From Paracyclopina nana (Eukaryota; Arthropoda; Copepoda; Cyclopoida; Cyclopettidae): a stretch of 64,000 nt of DNA. The position numbers were made by a program, and so were the translations under genes. The stretch lies in contig JAGUCH010000007.1 in assembly GCA_019096065.1 (NCBI GenBank), positions 3,060,501 to 3,124,500 on the forward strand, given 5' to 3'. Positions 10,282 to 21,294 of the stretch are shown piece by piece. Below the pieces are notes generated by a model. The model saw nothing but the letters and a program-made list of their open reading frames with translations, searched no databases and was not told the DNA's origin. How positions within the stretch are numbered: position 1 is the stretch's first letter; each line of letters begins with the position of its first letter.

Positions 10282-11718
10282 TTATTTGCTCTGTTGCTGC
10301 ATCATTTTTGCTTTTTTCCTCTGCTTTTCTTGCAATCTCTTCTTTTGCTTCCAAGCTTTCTTTTTCTCGGCCTCAACCTCATCCGGATTGAGGCCTTTGC
10401 TGATCAACTTTTTCCTCTTGTTGATGTTTTTCCTTTCATCATAATCCATCTCACTCAACTTGATATCCTGCTCCCTCTTGGTCACTCCAACTTGAACATG
10501 GATTTCAGCCACTTCCTCATCCTTGATGGCCTCATACTCAGTCATGCCAATGCCAACCATATCCTCGATGGCCTTCACCAACTCCACATCATTGGGAGTG
10601 ATCAAGGTCACGGATTGGCCTTGTTTGCCAGCTCTGGCAGTTCTGCCAACCCTGTGGATATAATCTGTGGTCACGCTGGGCACATTGTGATTGATGACCA
10701 GCTCAACCTCTGGAATATCCAGACCTCTGGAAGCGACATCAGTGGCCACCAAAATCTTCACTTGGCTTGACTTGAAGGCTTGCAAGGCTGCCATTCTCTC
10801 CTTTTGGGATCGCATGGAGTGCAAAGCTTCAGCTGGAAATCCAAGACTCGTTAATGTCATGCTGATCAGCTGGGCAGCTTTGCAAGTTTTGGTGAAGACA
10901 ATGACTAAAGCTCTTGGCTGCTTCTCCACAAAGTTCTTGATCACATTCACTAGGTAGGCATCTCTAGCATCGATTGGAGTCAGAATGTAGCTTTGTTTCA
11001 GCTGCTTCACAGTTTTCTCAACCTCTTCCTGGTCATCCTTCCTCCAGATGAACACTCTGTCTCTCAAGTTCATCTTGGCTTGGATGTCAGCCAAGCTGTC
11101 AAACATTGTGGCTGAAAATAAAAGAGTCTGCTGGCTGCAGGCTGTCAAAAATGGTCTTGAGCTGGCCCTCAAAGCCTCCATCCAGGAGCCTGTCAGCCTC
11201 ATCCAGGACCAGATATTTGATCTTTTTCAGGCTGAAGGTGTCACATGACTCCAGGTGGTCTGCCAGCCTGCCAGGAGTGGCAATGACCACATGTGGCCTT
11301 GAGGCAAGGTCACGGCCTTGGAAGACCATGTCACGACCTCCAACGACCACAACATCTCTCAGGCCAATGGGTTTGCCCATAATTCTGAACTGGTCAGCAA
11401 TTTGAAAGGCCAATTCTCTGGTTGGTGTGAGGATCAAAGCATAGATTCCATAGGGATCATCTGACAAGGTTTGCAAGATTGGCAGAGCAAAGGCCAAGGT
11501 TTTGCCTGAGCCCGTCTTGGCACAGCCCACCACATCTTGGCCTTTGAGAATCTCAGGAATGCACTTCTCTTGAATTTCAGTGGGCTTCTTCAAGCCTGCA
11601 TATAACAGTATTTTTTTCTCAAAAAAAAGCTTATCACTACAAAATAGAATGTATTACCTATCGACTGCAATTGCTTCAGAATCCATTGTTTCCCTATAAT
11701 TTCTTTGAATTCTGACAT
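10282..11718 (-). CDS. DDX49: DEAD-box RNA helicase of the DDX49/Dbp8 type, with one frame break
   Basis: Exon 1 (11658-11718) encodes MSEFKEIIGKQWILKQLQSIG. Exon 2 (11595 downward) continues with LKKPTEIQEKCIPEILKG. Motifs in order are the Q motif PTEIQ, AKTGSGKT (I), PTRELA (Ia), TPGR (Ib), DEAD (II), SAT (III), VFTKTCK (IV), ATDVASRGLDI (V) and HRVGRTARAG (VI), with a Lys/Gln-rich C-terminus. The closest family by pattern is DDX49/Dbp8, a nucleolar helicase of small-subunit rRNA processing. One base near 11137-11143 puts the frame out between IFDSLQ and QQTLLFSAT: upstream and downstream parts are each clean but in different frames. No intron can fit there. This is either a sequence error or a real frameshift that removes motifs III-VI. 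Confidence 0.85.
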
Positions 11719-11842
11719 TTCCACTGAATGTCAGCAAACAGCAATGCGCGCACATGGGTTTGTTATTGTTTTGATTGGGGAGGAGCGCAGCGTGACTCTC
11801 TGGCTATTTATAGTGAAAAAGTGCCAAAAGGAACTGTTCTCG

Positions 11843-11848
11843 TTTATT
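11843..11848 (-). terminator. Polyadenylation signal AATAAA of the dynein light chain gene
   Basis: AATAAA on the minus strand begins two bases after the stop codon of the Tctex1-type gene (TTTAAGAATAAACG). The very short spacing to the stop implies a short 3' UTR. The next gene (DDX49-type) starts about 125 bp further on the same strand. Confidence 0.6.
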
Positions 11849-11849
11849 C

Positions 11850-13057
11850 TTAAATAGCAAGGCCAAAAACAGTGACAATGCATGTGATGGTGTCATTTTC
11901 CCATCTAATAGTGCATTTCCCGTCGGCTGAAGCATCCCAATAGCAGGAACTGGCTAAATGCAGCCCTGCCCCAGTTCTCTGCATGATCACGCAAGTCACT
12001 GAAAAATATGGAGTTGGCGATCCAGCAATTCATAGTTGGCATGTTGAATACCTATATATTTGAAGGGTTTCTGTTGCTTGGTTAGAGTTACGAGGGCTGA
12101 TTCGATGATTGCATTGGTCCAACTTGTAACTTTTGCATGACTGTAATCATGAGCGCCAATCATCAGCTCGATCGTTTCTCGTACCATGCTCTCCACTTCC
12201 TCCACTGAGAAAGTTGGCTGCAATGGCAATAAAAATATCAGCAAGATTGCTTTATAGGCCTCCACACCCAACTAAAAAAGTTTTACTATCAGGGCTGAAA
12301 AAATTGAGTGTTTTCACACTTTTACACATTTACTTTATGTTACATAGAGTCGAAGCTTTTTTGTGTGCTCTTTGATGGTGCTCGTAATTCAATCTCTTGA
12401 ATGGCAGAGATAAAAAGTACAAAGTTCCTTCTCTTGAGAAATGGTGCAGATCACCAGCAATGAATGAAGGATTTACCAGGAATTTCCGCAGGAGGAAAAT
12501 TGCAGTAGGAATTGTAGCATGCATTTTGCAACTGAGAGTGTCAGCAAACTGCCCCTTAAATTAACTCTAAGTAGAGTTGGCATGACAGCCACACTTCTGT
12601 TTTAGAATATATATTGCTGTAAAAAGTAAAATCCAAGGTGACATTCATCGTTAGCCAACTTGCTTTTTCTCTTGTGCCATATTTTTTTCACCCTTGACTG
12701 CTTATTCTTAATGAGGGGGGTGACAAGCAAATGAGTGCATGCATCACAAACCTCCCACGTTCACATAGCCTTAACTGAATATAATAATCAATGGATTCAC
12801 TTTCATGATGAAATGCACAAAAAGTGGCTTTGCAATTTGCATAAAAAACTGAAAATTCATAAGCAAAACTAATATTAAGTAATAATAAGTATGAATGACA
12901 CAGCTAAGTTGTCATGCTCCAAATTCAGTGACTTGATAAAGTTTGCATGACAATGCCAGCATGAGAATGCGGATAGTAAGGAAATGAGGGAAAAAACCTG
13001 CATGACAATTAATGCTAAGCAACTTACAATTTCTTCAGCTCCATGATCGTCACCCAT
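11850..13057 (-). CDS. Dynlt: Tctex1-type dynein light chain (DYNLT family), 114 residues
   Basis: Three exons: 13028-13057 ([10 protein letters not shown]), 12052-12217 (from [12 protein letters not shown] to KPFKYI) and 11850-11998 (from [14 protein letters not shown] to FGLAI and stop). Phases agree and the total of 114 residues matches the usual length of about 113. Family hallmarks are the EEV start of helix 1, the [14 protein letters not shown] helix, KPFKYIVTCVIMQ, the SSCYWD strand and a C-terminal IVTVFGLAI. In dynein, DYNLT dimers bind the intermediate chain and some cargo proteins. The first intron (810 bp) is long for this window and carries a degenerate copy of the exon 1 region. 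Confidence 0.9.
12689..12763 (+). repeat. Degenerate copy of the dynein light chain exon 1 region
   Basis: This stretch (CACCCTTGACTGCTTATTC ... GGTGACAAGCAAATGAG ... CACAAACCTCCCACG) aligns by eye in the same orientation with 13050-13124 (CACCCATGGCTGCTTACAC ... GGTGACAAGCAAAGTAA ... CACAAACCTGCCACA). The genuine copy includes the ATG of the dynein light chain gene on the minus strand; this one has lost it. It is a small local duplication in intron 1. Confidence 0.5.
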
Positions 13058-13632
13058 GGCTGCTTACACTTAACTACTGAGGTGACAAGCAAAGTAAAGA
13101 ATGTGCCACAAACCTGCCACATTATTATATGGCAGTATGCCACGATTTACACTGCACATAGAAGTAGCAGTAGTAGCGATTGGTCGATTGAGAGGCCAAT
13201 CTTGCAGTACTATTTTTACCTTGGCATTATCTGTGGTTGGAGCCTCGGTGGTATTTTTTACTGCAGCCGCCAAACTTTTCTTGAAAGATCTCTTCATTTT
13301 TGTCCAAACTTCCTCTTTAGGCACCACAACTATAAATACTGGCGCTTAACTGAAAATTACAGCTATGTGGATCAAGTTGCACCACCACAGCTGTAGTGGC
13401 TCGAATAAGGCACGCAACAACCTTTTACACTAGCAAATTTCGCGGAAATCAACAAAACGTTCAAATGCTTTGGTAATTTCTATCACGACAAGCCTGCCTG
13501 TCCATCAAAAGTGAAAGTAAAGCAGCTTTTACAATCCCGTCATTGTTGATTAGCCTTAGATTTGACGGCTCGATAGAGCTATTTCATAATAACAAAGGCA
13601 GCTGAACATAACCAGTCCATTATTTTTATTCT
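13058..13632. other. Intergenic region between the dynein light chain and CUB genes
   Basis: Expected promoter of the dynein light chain gene on the minus strand and 3' flank of the CUB gene. A minus-strand AATAAA at 13625-13630 lies just beyond the CUB stop. A short minus-strand open frame near 13220-13327 (MKRSFKKSLAAAVKN) followed by GTAAAA looks exon-like but joins to nothing I can support. Confidence 0.4.
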
Positions 13633-16600
13633 TTAGCACACTTGTTGCCAGTAATTCAGTAGAAATCCTCCATTGCCAATGGTGGCCTCAGAAATGGCAT
13701 CTTCAAAGGAATCAGTAGTGAACCGAAGGTAATAAGGGCGAAACATGGCTGAAATGGTATAAAATAGAGTGCAACAACACATAAATGAAAGCAAGGGCCA
13801 CAATTACAGCAAATGGTGCCAGAAGATTGTCCTGTGATGCCTGCATTGGATACATCCATGGCACAATCCAGTGACAGCCCGCAATATCTATCCACAAAAG
13901 GGCCTATCTTCAGCTTATTTTCACATGTGCCTCCAACGATTTGGATGTAATCTTGATGACCAGACTGGACTCGTTGCATGACCCCACATCCATAGTAAGT
14001 AGGAGTGTCAACAGTGCCAAATACTGCTCCTGGACCTTTAGAAATGGCAAACCTTGCAAAAAGAAAAGTTTTATTGACACTCCATACAATTTTGCAAGTC
14101 ATGCTGGCTGTGTAAAAGTACTTGTCAGCTTTGAAGCAGGCACTGCAGCAGCCTTTTTCAGACCTGATACAAATGGAGTAATCTTGATCTGCCAAATGCT
14201 TTCCATTTCCTGTGATGACCAACGCTCTAAAATCATTTTATCAACAAAAGTAAATAAGGCTAACCAGAGTTGAAATTGAAGGACTCAATGGAGCCAGTTT
14301 TGCCTGTGAAGAATTGTAAGCAATTATCTGGAGCCTTGTAGTTGGATCTGCAGTCCAACTGAATGGCTCGGATTGTCCATTCACGAGTGAACTCGAGGCC
14401 ATTTTGGAGGACAAAAGTCAATTGAGCACAGCTGTCAGAAGCATCCAAATACACTGAAAATACAGCCATAGCTGACTTCTACCAAATTTGTAAACAACGG
14501 CTTTCTATCTTTGGAATGCCAATAAATATTACTCATTTCCCTCCTTACTGTGATATCCAGAATTTGTTCCACATAAAATTGGAATTTTGGAACTGCTGCC
14601 ACTCCAAACTTGAAAGGTGTCCTTCAAACAACGGCCATAAGTGGCCAGTCCATCAAATATCGGCTTCAAAGCTGGGAAATAAAAAAAGTCTGTCAAATCA
14701 TAAGGCACCTTTCGAATGCAATTAGACTGTAATTACATGAATCTGCATCACTGATGACGAATACATCAAAGTCCAGTCTGAATTGGCAAATGTTCTCATT
14801 AGCCCTGAAGCGAAATACATTTTGATTACAATTTCTATGCGTATTCCAATCCAATTAACCTGCAAATTTTTGCAGAGCAGATTCCTCCATCCACAGAACT
14901 GCTCGAAAAGTAGGTGATATTTTTACTAGAACTTCCTCCACATCCAATGTCAAAAATACAGCAGACCTAAGAATTCCAAGTATTCAAATACATGTTGACA
15001 GTAATACATAAGTATTTTGCATTTACCCCATATCCTTCAGCACACAAGCCACTAGATATTCCCCCTAAAATATAAATATTCTGTAAATATGTACCTAAGA
15101 AGAAATTGAATTAAGATATTCGAAAAACGTTTAAATTAACAAGTTAAAAGTGTATTCAGTATATTTCAACATAAAAAAACATTCGCAGCATTAAAATAGG
15201 TTCTTTTTTGCTTCCAATTGAAGCCAAATGTAAGGCTTGAGCTCATTCAGAAAGCTTTCAGTGGATGTTGCACCTTGCTTTTCTTTCATTTTCATTTTTC
15301 TCACATTGATTTCAGCCAAGGCCAATACATAGGCAATTTTCCACTTGAGCACAGACATTTCACCATCCAGCCTCTCCACAATTGGCAATACATCCAAGCA
15401 ATATTGAATGGTAAGCTCTTGTGAAAGTGTATTCTCATACTTTTTCTCCAGCAGCAAATTGCATTTCTGCTCCAAAATCAAATGGTAATTGGGCCCAAAA
15501 GTTTTCTCCAGTTCACCAATGATTTTCAGTGCATTTTGGCTGAACACAAAAGAGTAAAAAAGTTAGCAGTGCTTTTTGGAAAACTGTGTGATGTTTCACC
15601 TGTATTCTCCAGTATTCTTTATTTCTTGAATGTATTCCTTGGCTTTTCTTTCAGCATCAAGGACTTGGTCGACTGTCCACGCGATATTACATTTGTTACA
15701 GGACCATGTTGACTTAGGATCTAATGGCACATCTGGCATCATCAGTCCATCTTCACAATTAATACATTTGGGACTGGAAATGAATGTATCCAAGTCAGTG
15801 GGACTTTGACATCTATTGCAATTACAGTCAAAATGCCAATTGCTCTTGAGCTGCTTTCTAATGCACAACTTGCACTCCATCCAGTCAGCATATCTTATGG
15901 TGAGTTCAGTGTCCTTCTCCAGATTTCTGTTTGCCTTAAAGGCCATAGCCTCACTTGGATTGACCATGGCAGTCAGGCTTGGAACACAAGAGTGAGACAT
16001 GATTGAAATTACTGGGTACAAAGCTCTCCCCTTAGAAAGCCCTATTGAATTGGTTTGCAAAACACCAAAGCACCATTTCACCTCTTGATTGGTGGCAAAA
16101 TCCAACTTGCAAACTTGTGTCAAAAAATGGCTTATTTTCTCCACAGCTGCATCCAATTCCTGGTCTTTCTCTCTGAAAAAAGGCGGGATATGAAGCAACT
16201 CTGATGGAAAAATGGTAATTTAGAGCCCTGGGATAATCAGGTTAGCTCACTGTACATGTCTGAAACTAATTTTCCTCATCACATCTTGCAAGCCATTATC
16301 ATTTCTCATGGCAAAAATGAGCCTTAACAATCTTAAGGAAAAAGATACCTTTTCAATGGAAAATGCCATATATTATTATTCAGTCCAAATGTGTTCTAGG
16401 ATTATAAAATGATAAAAAAATTAAAATCCTTACCTTTCTTCCATGTGAGCCATGAGAAGCCTCACACATTGCACTACCTCTTGATTATCTTCACTTTGAT
16501 GATGAATCTTCATGAGCATTCTCAAAAGTCCCACACAACTAAAAATGAAGTGCGACTTTCCAGCATGCTGCTCAAGCAGCTTGAGTGGAGCCAGAAGATC

Positions 16601-18021
16601 CTGTCTGAAAATCTGGCATTCTTGGGTGAAATGATGCCCCAGCTGCTCACAGTTTGGAGAGCAACATATTCTGAACTGACACTCAGGACAGGCTTCAGGC
16701 TCATTTCTAAAATCCTGAAGGCACCCAAGGCAGATTGGATCAAACAAAGGGCCTATAGCGCAGTGTTTTCAAAAAGCAGCTGGTGAATTTACTGATCTAC
16801 CAGAGCTTCACTCAAAAGTGGCCTTTTTCATAAAATTATTGGGCTGATAATGTGTAAGCAATTACTTAATGAATTATAAAGCAATCAATTAATATTTATG
16901 AAGCATTTGCATTTTCTGCTTTCCAGATACACCTGCTCTCTTATTACGTATATTCATTCATACAATTTTTTATTAACTACTACAGGGTTAGGAAAACTAT
17001 GAATGATGCAAATAAGAAGGAGAGAGAAATTACATTTTTTCAGGGAATTTCCTTTTGAAGAGGAAAATTGCTTCAAAAATTTCCTTTTGAAGTGATAGAA
17101 TTTCCCCATGACTGAAGATTGTTGATGAAAAATGTGTCACATGCTTTGCTCATTTATGAAGAAAAACAAAGTACACCATGTCATGCAGCAACTGTAAAGT
17201 ATGCATGCTTGGGAAATATCAGCTCATGATTGCTTTTTTCCCCAACAGGGGCACAAAAGCTACTTTTTGGAAACACTCTCCTATAGTGAAGGCTCTGTCA
17301 AAAACCACTAGTTGGCCTTGCTTCACAGTGTCAGTGGCCTTTAAAATTCTCCCAACACCTGGCAAAGAGTCCACTTTGAATGGTAGGCACCTTTTTAAGG
17401 CTGCTGGCTTGTGGATACTTTCATGCTTAGGGCAAAAGTACACAATTTGGCACACTGGGCACTTTTGCAATGAGTCAGCTCCATCACAAAAGAAGCAGTT
17501 ACTGTTCATGATTGCACGCAACTCTGACTTGTACTGACTATCCACTTTTGTGAGAAGAAAGGCAAAATGCCAAAATGTAGCAGTATCTTTTACACCCAAA
17601 AACACACTATCAAGAAAAGCTGTGAAAGCAACTACAGTAATTGCAGTACTTGACAAAAGTGACTATATTTATACAGCTAGTAAAACATGAGTAGCTTTTT
17701 ATTCTGAATGTCTTGTTGAATTTAATGGGCAGAAAAGCCTTTTTAAGGGGAGAAAGAAAAAGTTTTTAATTACCTTTGGCTTCACATTCAGCTGGCCTGT
17801 AGCAAGTGCCATTTCTCAAGTTGTTCTTGGCATCACAAGCCTCAGGGGGAAAGGAGATCATATTGAAAAAGGGAAAATCTGCAAGTAAAGCCTGAGAGTA
17901 CATTTTATCACAATATGCATTTGAAAGGTCATTTTGTACATTGCCTGCTTCTCCTCTCAATATCTTGAGTAGCCACCAAGGCTAGAAATGTCAACAGAAG
18001 AACCACAATCTTTGGAGACAT
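13633..18021 (-). CDS. Secreted arthropod-type CUB domain protein
   Basis: It starts at ATG 18021 with a signal peptide (MSPKIVVLLLTFLALVATQ). A Cys-rich N-terminus of the arthropod CUB type follows: FNMISFPPEACDA, NGTCYRPAECEAKGG, GLCAEGYGVCCIF, CGGSSSKNITYF and CSAKIC. Then come a strand-rich region (NICQFRLDFDVFVI, PILCGTNSGYH), the CUB core (EWTIRAIQLDC, APDNCLQFFTG, SFNFNS, HLADQDYSICIRSEKGCC) and a second Cys-rich half ending near DRYCGLSLDC. The last exon, reading FRPYYLRFTTDSF, carries the terminal Cys (stop 13633). At least nine exons join in consistent phase. The gene is extracellular by inference with no known substrate; CUB modules bind proteins or glycans. The intron between the AKG and GISSG exons (about 15070-17773) contains an entire SMYD gene on the same strand. 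Confidence 0.75.
15191..17509 (-). CDS. SMYD-type MYND/SET protein (SmydA-like), nested in the CUB gene
   Basis: Four exons on the minus strand. The first begins MNSNCFFCDGADSLQKC and forms a MYND finger (CFFC, CPVC, YFCPKH, HKPAALKRC). It is followed by the first SET segment (GVGRILKATDTVKQGQ). The second exon (16430-16747) holds LFDPICLGC and the inserted Cys/His-rich part. The third (15596-16198) has the core SET motifs GRALYPVISIMSHSC and LTIRYADWM plus the post-SET cysteines (CKLCIRKQL, CNCNRC). The last (15191-15547) is the helical C-terminal region ending QLEAKKNLF. SMYD proteins are cytosolic or nuclear lysine methyltransferases; the canonical NHSC is SHSC here, so activity is uncertain. 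The exon 1/2 junction does not join in frame at the obvious donor. Confidence 0.8.
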
Positions 18022-18676
18022 GCTGAAGACTGCTGGAGCTCCAATTATTACAGCACTCACAATTTACCTGGAAATTAGGATGCACATTTCTAGGAAACAG
18101 CAGGAAATGCACAATTTTCTCACTGGCTTCTTACATATAGCATAATGCATACTACAAGTGGTTTCACACAGCGCAAAAATGAAACAAGACTGAAAACTTT
18201 CAGTCAACTACTTTAATTATTCTATTATTATATGATTAATATTGGCATTAATCAGAGATGGCGCCACTCAAATCATACTAGAGATTACACTCAAAATCAC
18301 ACTCTTACTTCTAAGATTGCTCTCTATGTATTTTAGGATTTAGCTAGCGAGCAACCTCATATTGTTCAATTTGAAATGAAACTATTTAATGTTCACCAGC
18401 TCGAAATCAATTCAGACTTGAATTAAATATTTCCATCAGGCTAATTTATTTTATCATGATAGCATTACTTTTTTAAAGAGAGTACTAATGCAGGTTAAAG
18501 AGACTGTAATGCAGGCATCATTGGATTATCCTCTCATATTAAAGGCCACTGTATTTTCTTCAAAGGCTTTCTTTACATGAGATGAGGAAGAGCCTTGCGC
18601 TTCTCATCACTTCCAGTGAGGTATAAATGACCCCACAGCACGGCCAGGACCTCTCATTTGCCAAAGACAAGTCAAG
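18022..18676. other. Shared divergent promoter region of the CUB and peptide genes
   Basis: About 655 bp between the start codons of two divergently transcribed genes for secreted proteins. The only element I can name is a TATA box near the peptide gene. No coding sequence or repeat is seen. Confidence 0.45.
18622..18628 (+). promoter_or_regulatory. TATA box of the secreted peptide gene
   Basis: TATAAAT lies 55 bp upstream of the ATG at 18677, followed by GC-richer sequence, which would place initiation near 18650 and give a short 5' UTR. Confidence 0.55.
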
Positions 18677-19187
18677 ATGCTCAGTTTCCTCTTTCTTGGC
18701 CTCTGCATTTTGACCTCTTCCACAAAGGCCAGCCCTTTTGCTGATTTGCTGAGGACTAACTTGGACAACTCTGCAGCCGGAGCAAATTTGGGCGAAAAGG
18801 GCATCAAATGGAGGCCTTTTGGAGCCTCACCAGGAAGGCCTTTCTCCAAGGCCATTTTGGGGGCCTCAGATGGATACTTTCCCCATTTCAAGGATAACTC
18901 AGAGGTAAAAGTACTTTTTTTTAAGTCAATAGCAATTGGCTGTATTCATAACTGAATTTTGATTGTTGCAGGAGCCCACTCCATTGGAATTGGGCAACTT
19001 GAAGCATTTTGTAAGTGATTTGAAGAGCAAGTTGAGGAATGAGTTCACTGCCTTGATTGCTCTTGCGGATGCTGAACAATCCATGATGGACGATGATGAT
19101 GCTCAAGGATCCACCAACCCAGTTTTGGCCAATCATCCATCTATGATTGCCTTTGCTGGCAGAAAACGAAGATTTTATCCTTTCTAA
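18677..19187 (+). CDS. Secreted peptide precursor, possibly a neuropeptide, 147 residues
   Basis: Two exons (18677-18904, 18972-19187) join in phase 0. The protein opens with a signal peptide (MLSFLFLGLCILTSSTKA, cleavage probable after STKA). A Gly/Pro/Phe-rich region with WRPFG, GRPF and YFPHF follows, then an amphipathic helix-like segment (LKHFVSDLKSKLRNEF) and an acidic MMDDDDA stretch. The C-terminus is HPSMIAFAGRKRRFYPF. GRKR is a standard amidation-plus-dibasic cleavage signal, so prohormone processing would release a peptide ending in FA-amide and a C-terminal RFYPF-type peptide. There are no cysteines. I do not recognise a named neuropeptide family, so the hormone role is inferred from the architecture only. 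Confidence 0.6.
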
Positions 19188-19580
19188 GCCAATTTAGATG
19201 TATTTTTCAACAATAGAAAGCTCTCCAAAAACAATAACTATATAGTACACATCTGTATAAAAAATCATTCTCTAGCATCTCAATAATGTACTACACAAAT
19301 TGCCTGCAAAAATTAAAGATGATGTTGGGAAAGAGACTACTATTAACATCCACAATAAAGGGTCTTGCAAAAGCCTTGTTTTATCAACCTTGTCCTCATG
19401 GTCGAAAATTAAATTATTATCTTGATTTTATAGAAAATTAGAACATAAAAATCGAATAATATATCTAGAGCAATAAGTCACTTAAAAATGGATCTACTAT
19501 GTTGGCAAGCATTAAAAAATGACTTACAGGGGAATTTGGTTCCCACACTCCAAAGATTGATTGATAGGCAAATCAAAGCA

Positions 19581-21209
19581 TTAAGGGCCACTGACTGGCT
19601 CCCTTGAAGAATCCATTCAGTAGACCCGAGAGCTTTCCGAAAATGTTATGGGCCATTTGGAAGGTCTACCCCTAGGTAGTAACTGTACCAAAGGGTTTTG
19701 CCCTCGGGCCCCTGGGAGGGGAGATATAGGCCCTCAAAGTTTGGGGAAATTCTTATGTAGTAAAACTTTGGACCCCTCTCACTGCCATATGAATCAACTT
19801 TTATCTACCCATTTTTTGTGCATTGTTAGGCCCCCTATGGGTGTCTCAGAGAATGGACTAAAAGTTGTTGTCCTTCATGCCCACTGTGCTCTAGCGGCTG
19901 AAATGTGTTTTTTAGGGGGTAACTTTGGAGCAAAATTGAGCAACCTTCCCCCGGTGGAATTTTTTTCTTTTTTTGCACAGAGTCAGCCAAAGATAAGTAC
20001 TTTCAAATAAAAAAATAAAAAAAATACACTTTTTTGTTTGAGGGCAGATATTGTCTGTCAAAGTTAGCCCATTTTGGCCCTAATAACTTTGTTAAACAGA
20101 CTTTGAATATAAGAGCTAAAAATGAAATTTTATTATAATTATAGGGACAAATGAACAATATTTATTTCTGTCATTTTTTATTTTGGCGGCGTTTTGGGGC
20201 ACTTCCTTAATAAACAATTTTCAGTTTTTTGAAAATATTGAGCAAATTGTAAAACCTTATTTTTTAGGGATACAGTGCAAATACCTGAGCTGAAAATTAA
20301 ATTTTATTATAAATATGGGGTATGATGAACAACTTTTGCTTATGCCATAATTTGATGTGATCAACTTAAATCGTACAAATTAAGCAAACTATGATGCATT
20401 TACTGTAAAACTACCCTAACAATTGGTTCAATAATATAATGACAAAAATAAAAGTTGCTCATCACATACCATATTTATAATAAAATTTCAATTTCAGTTC
20501 ATTTTTTGCATGTTCATTTAATGAAATCAAAACTTAATGACTATTTACTCAATATTTTCAAAAAACTGAAAATTGTTTATTAAGGAAGTGCCCCAAAACG
20601 CCGCCAAAATAAAAAATGACAGAAATAAATATTGTTCATTTGTCCCTATAATTATAATAAAATTTCATTTTTAGCTCTTATATTCAAAGTCTGTTTAACA
20701 AAGTTATTAGGGCCAAAATGGGCTAACTTTGACAGACAATATCTGCCCTCAAACAAAAAAGTGTATTTTTTTTATTTTTTTATTTGAAAGTACTTATCTT
20801 TGGCTGACTCTGTGCAAAAAAAGAAAAAAATTCCACCGGGGGAAGGTTGCTCAATTTTGCTCCAAAGTTACCCCCTAAAAAACACATTTCAGCCGCTAGA
20901 GCACAGTGGGCATGAAGGACAACAACTTTTAGTCCATTCTCTGAGACACCCATAGGGGGCCTAACAATGCACAAAAAATGGGTAGATAAAAGTTGATTCA
21001 TATGGCAGTGAGAGGGGTCCAAAGTTTTACTACATAAGAATTTCCCCAAACTTTGAGGGCCCATATCTCCCCTCCCAGGGGCCCGAGGGCAAAACCCTTT
21101 GGTACAGTTACTACCTAGGGGTAGACCTTCCAAATGGCCCATAACATTTTCGGAAAGCTCTCGGGTCTACTGAATGGATTCTTCAAGGGAGCCAGTCAGT
21201 GGCCCTTAA
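19581..21209. mobile_element. TTAA-bounded giant palindrome (foldback transposon), 1629 bp
   Basis: The element runs from TTAAGGGCCACTGACTGG to its exact inverse CCAGTCAGTGGCCCTTAA. The outer arms (19581 to about 20250, and about 20540 to 21209) look nearly identical when read against each other; I noticed one base difference (ATAGG against ATGGG). The inner 290 bp pair only partly. Each arm contains the same 120-codon open frame (from about 19648 and 21142), which I judge incidental because it has no protein-like features and simply mirrors arm identity. TTAA ends suggest TTAA-targeting (piggyBac-style) transposition, but no transposase is present. It lies between the peptide gene and the lectin gene. 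Confidence 0.8.
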
Positions 21210-21294
21210 CTTTGCAAGAAACCAACTTTCCCATGGCTTTCATAGCAACTCAATGTGAGCCTTGGAAAGCAAATCGAGTCAGTCTAGCTTAAAA

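Noticed and set aside
13070..13327. Minus-strand 85-residue ORF as an extra exon of the dynein light chain
   Set aside because: A better first exon ([10 protein letters not shown] with GTAAGT at 13028-13057) joins in phase and gives the expected 114 residues.
19648..21142. Identical 120-codon ORFs on both strands as a real protein pair
   Set aside because: They are the same sequence because the palindrome arms are inverted copies. There is no conserved domain, signal peptide or splice context, and stops follow directly, so I treat them as chance frames.
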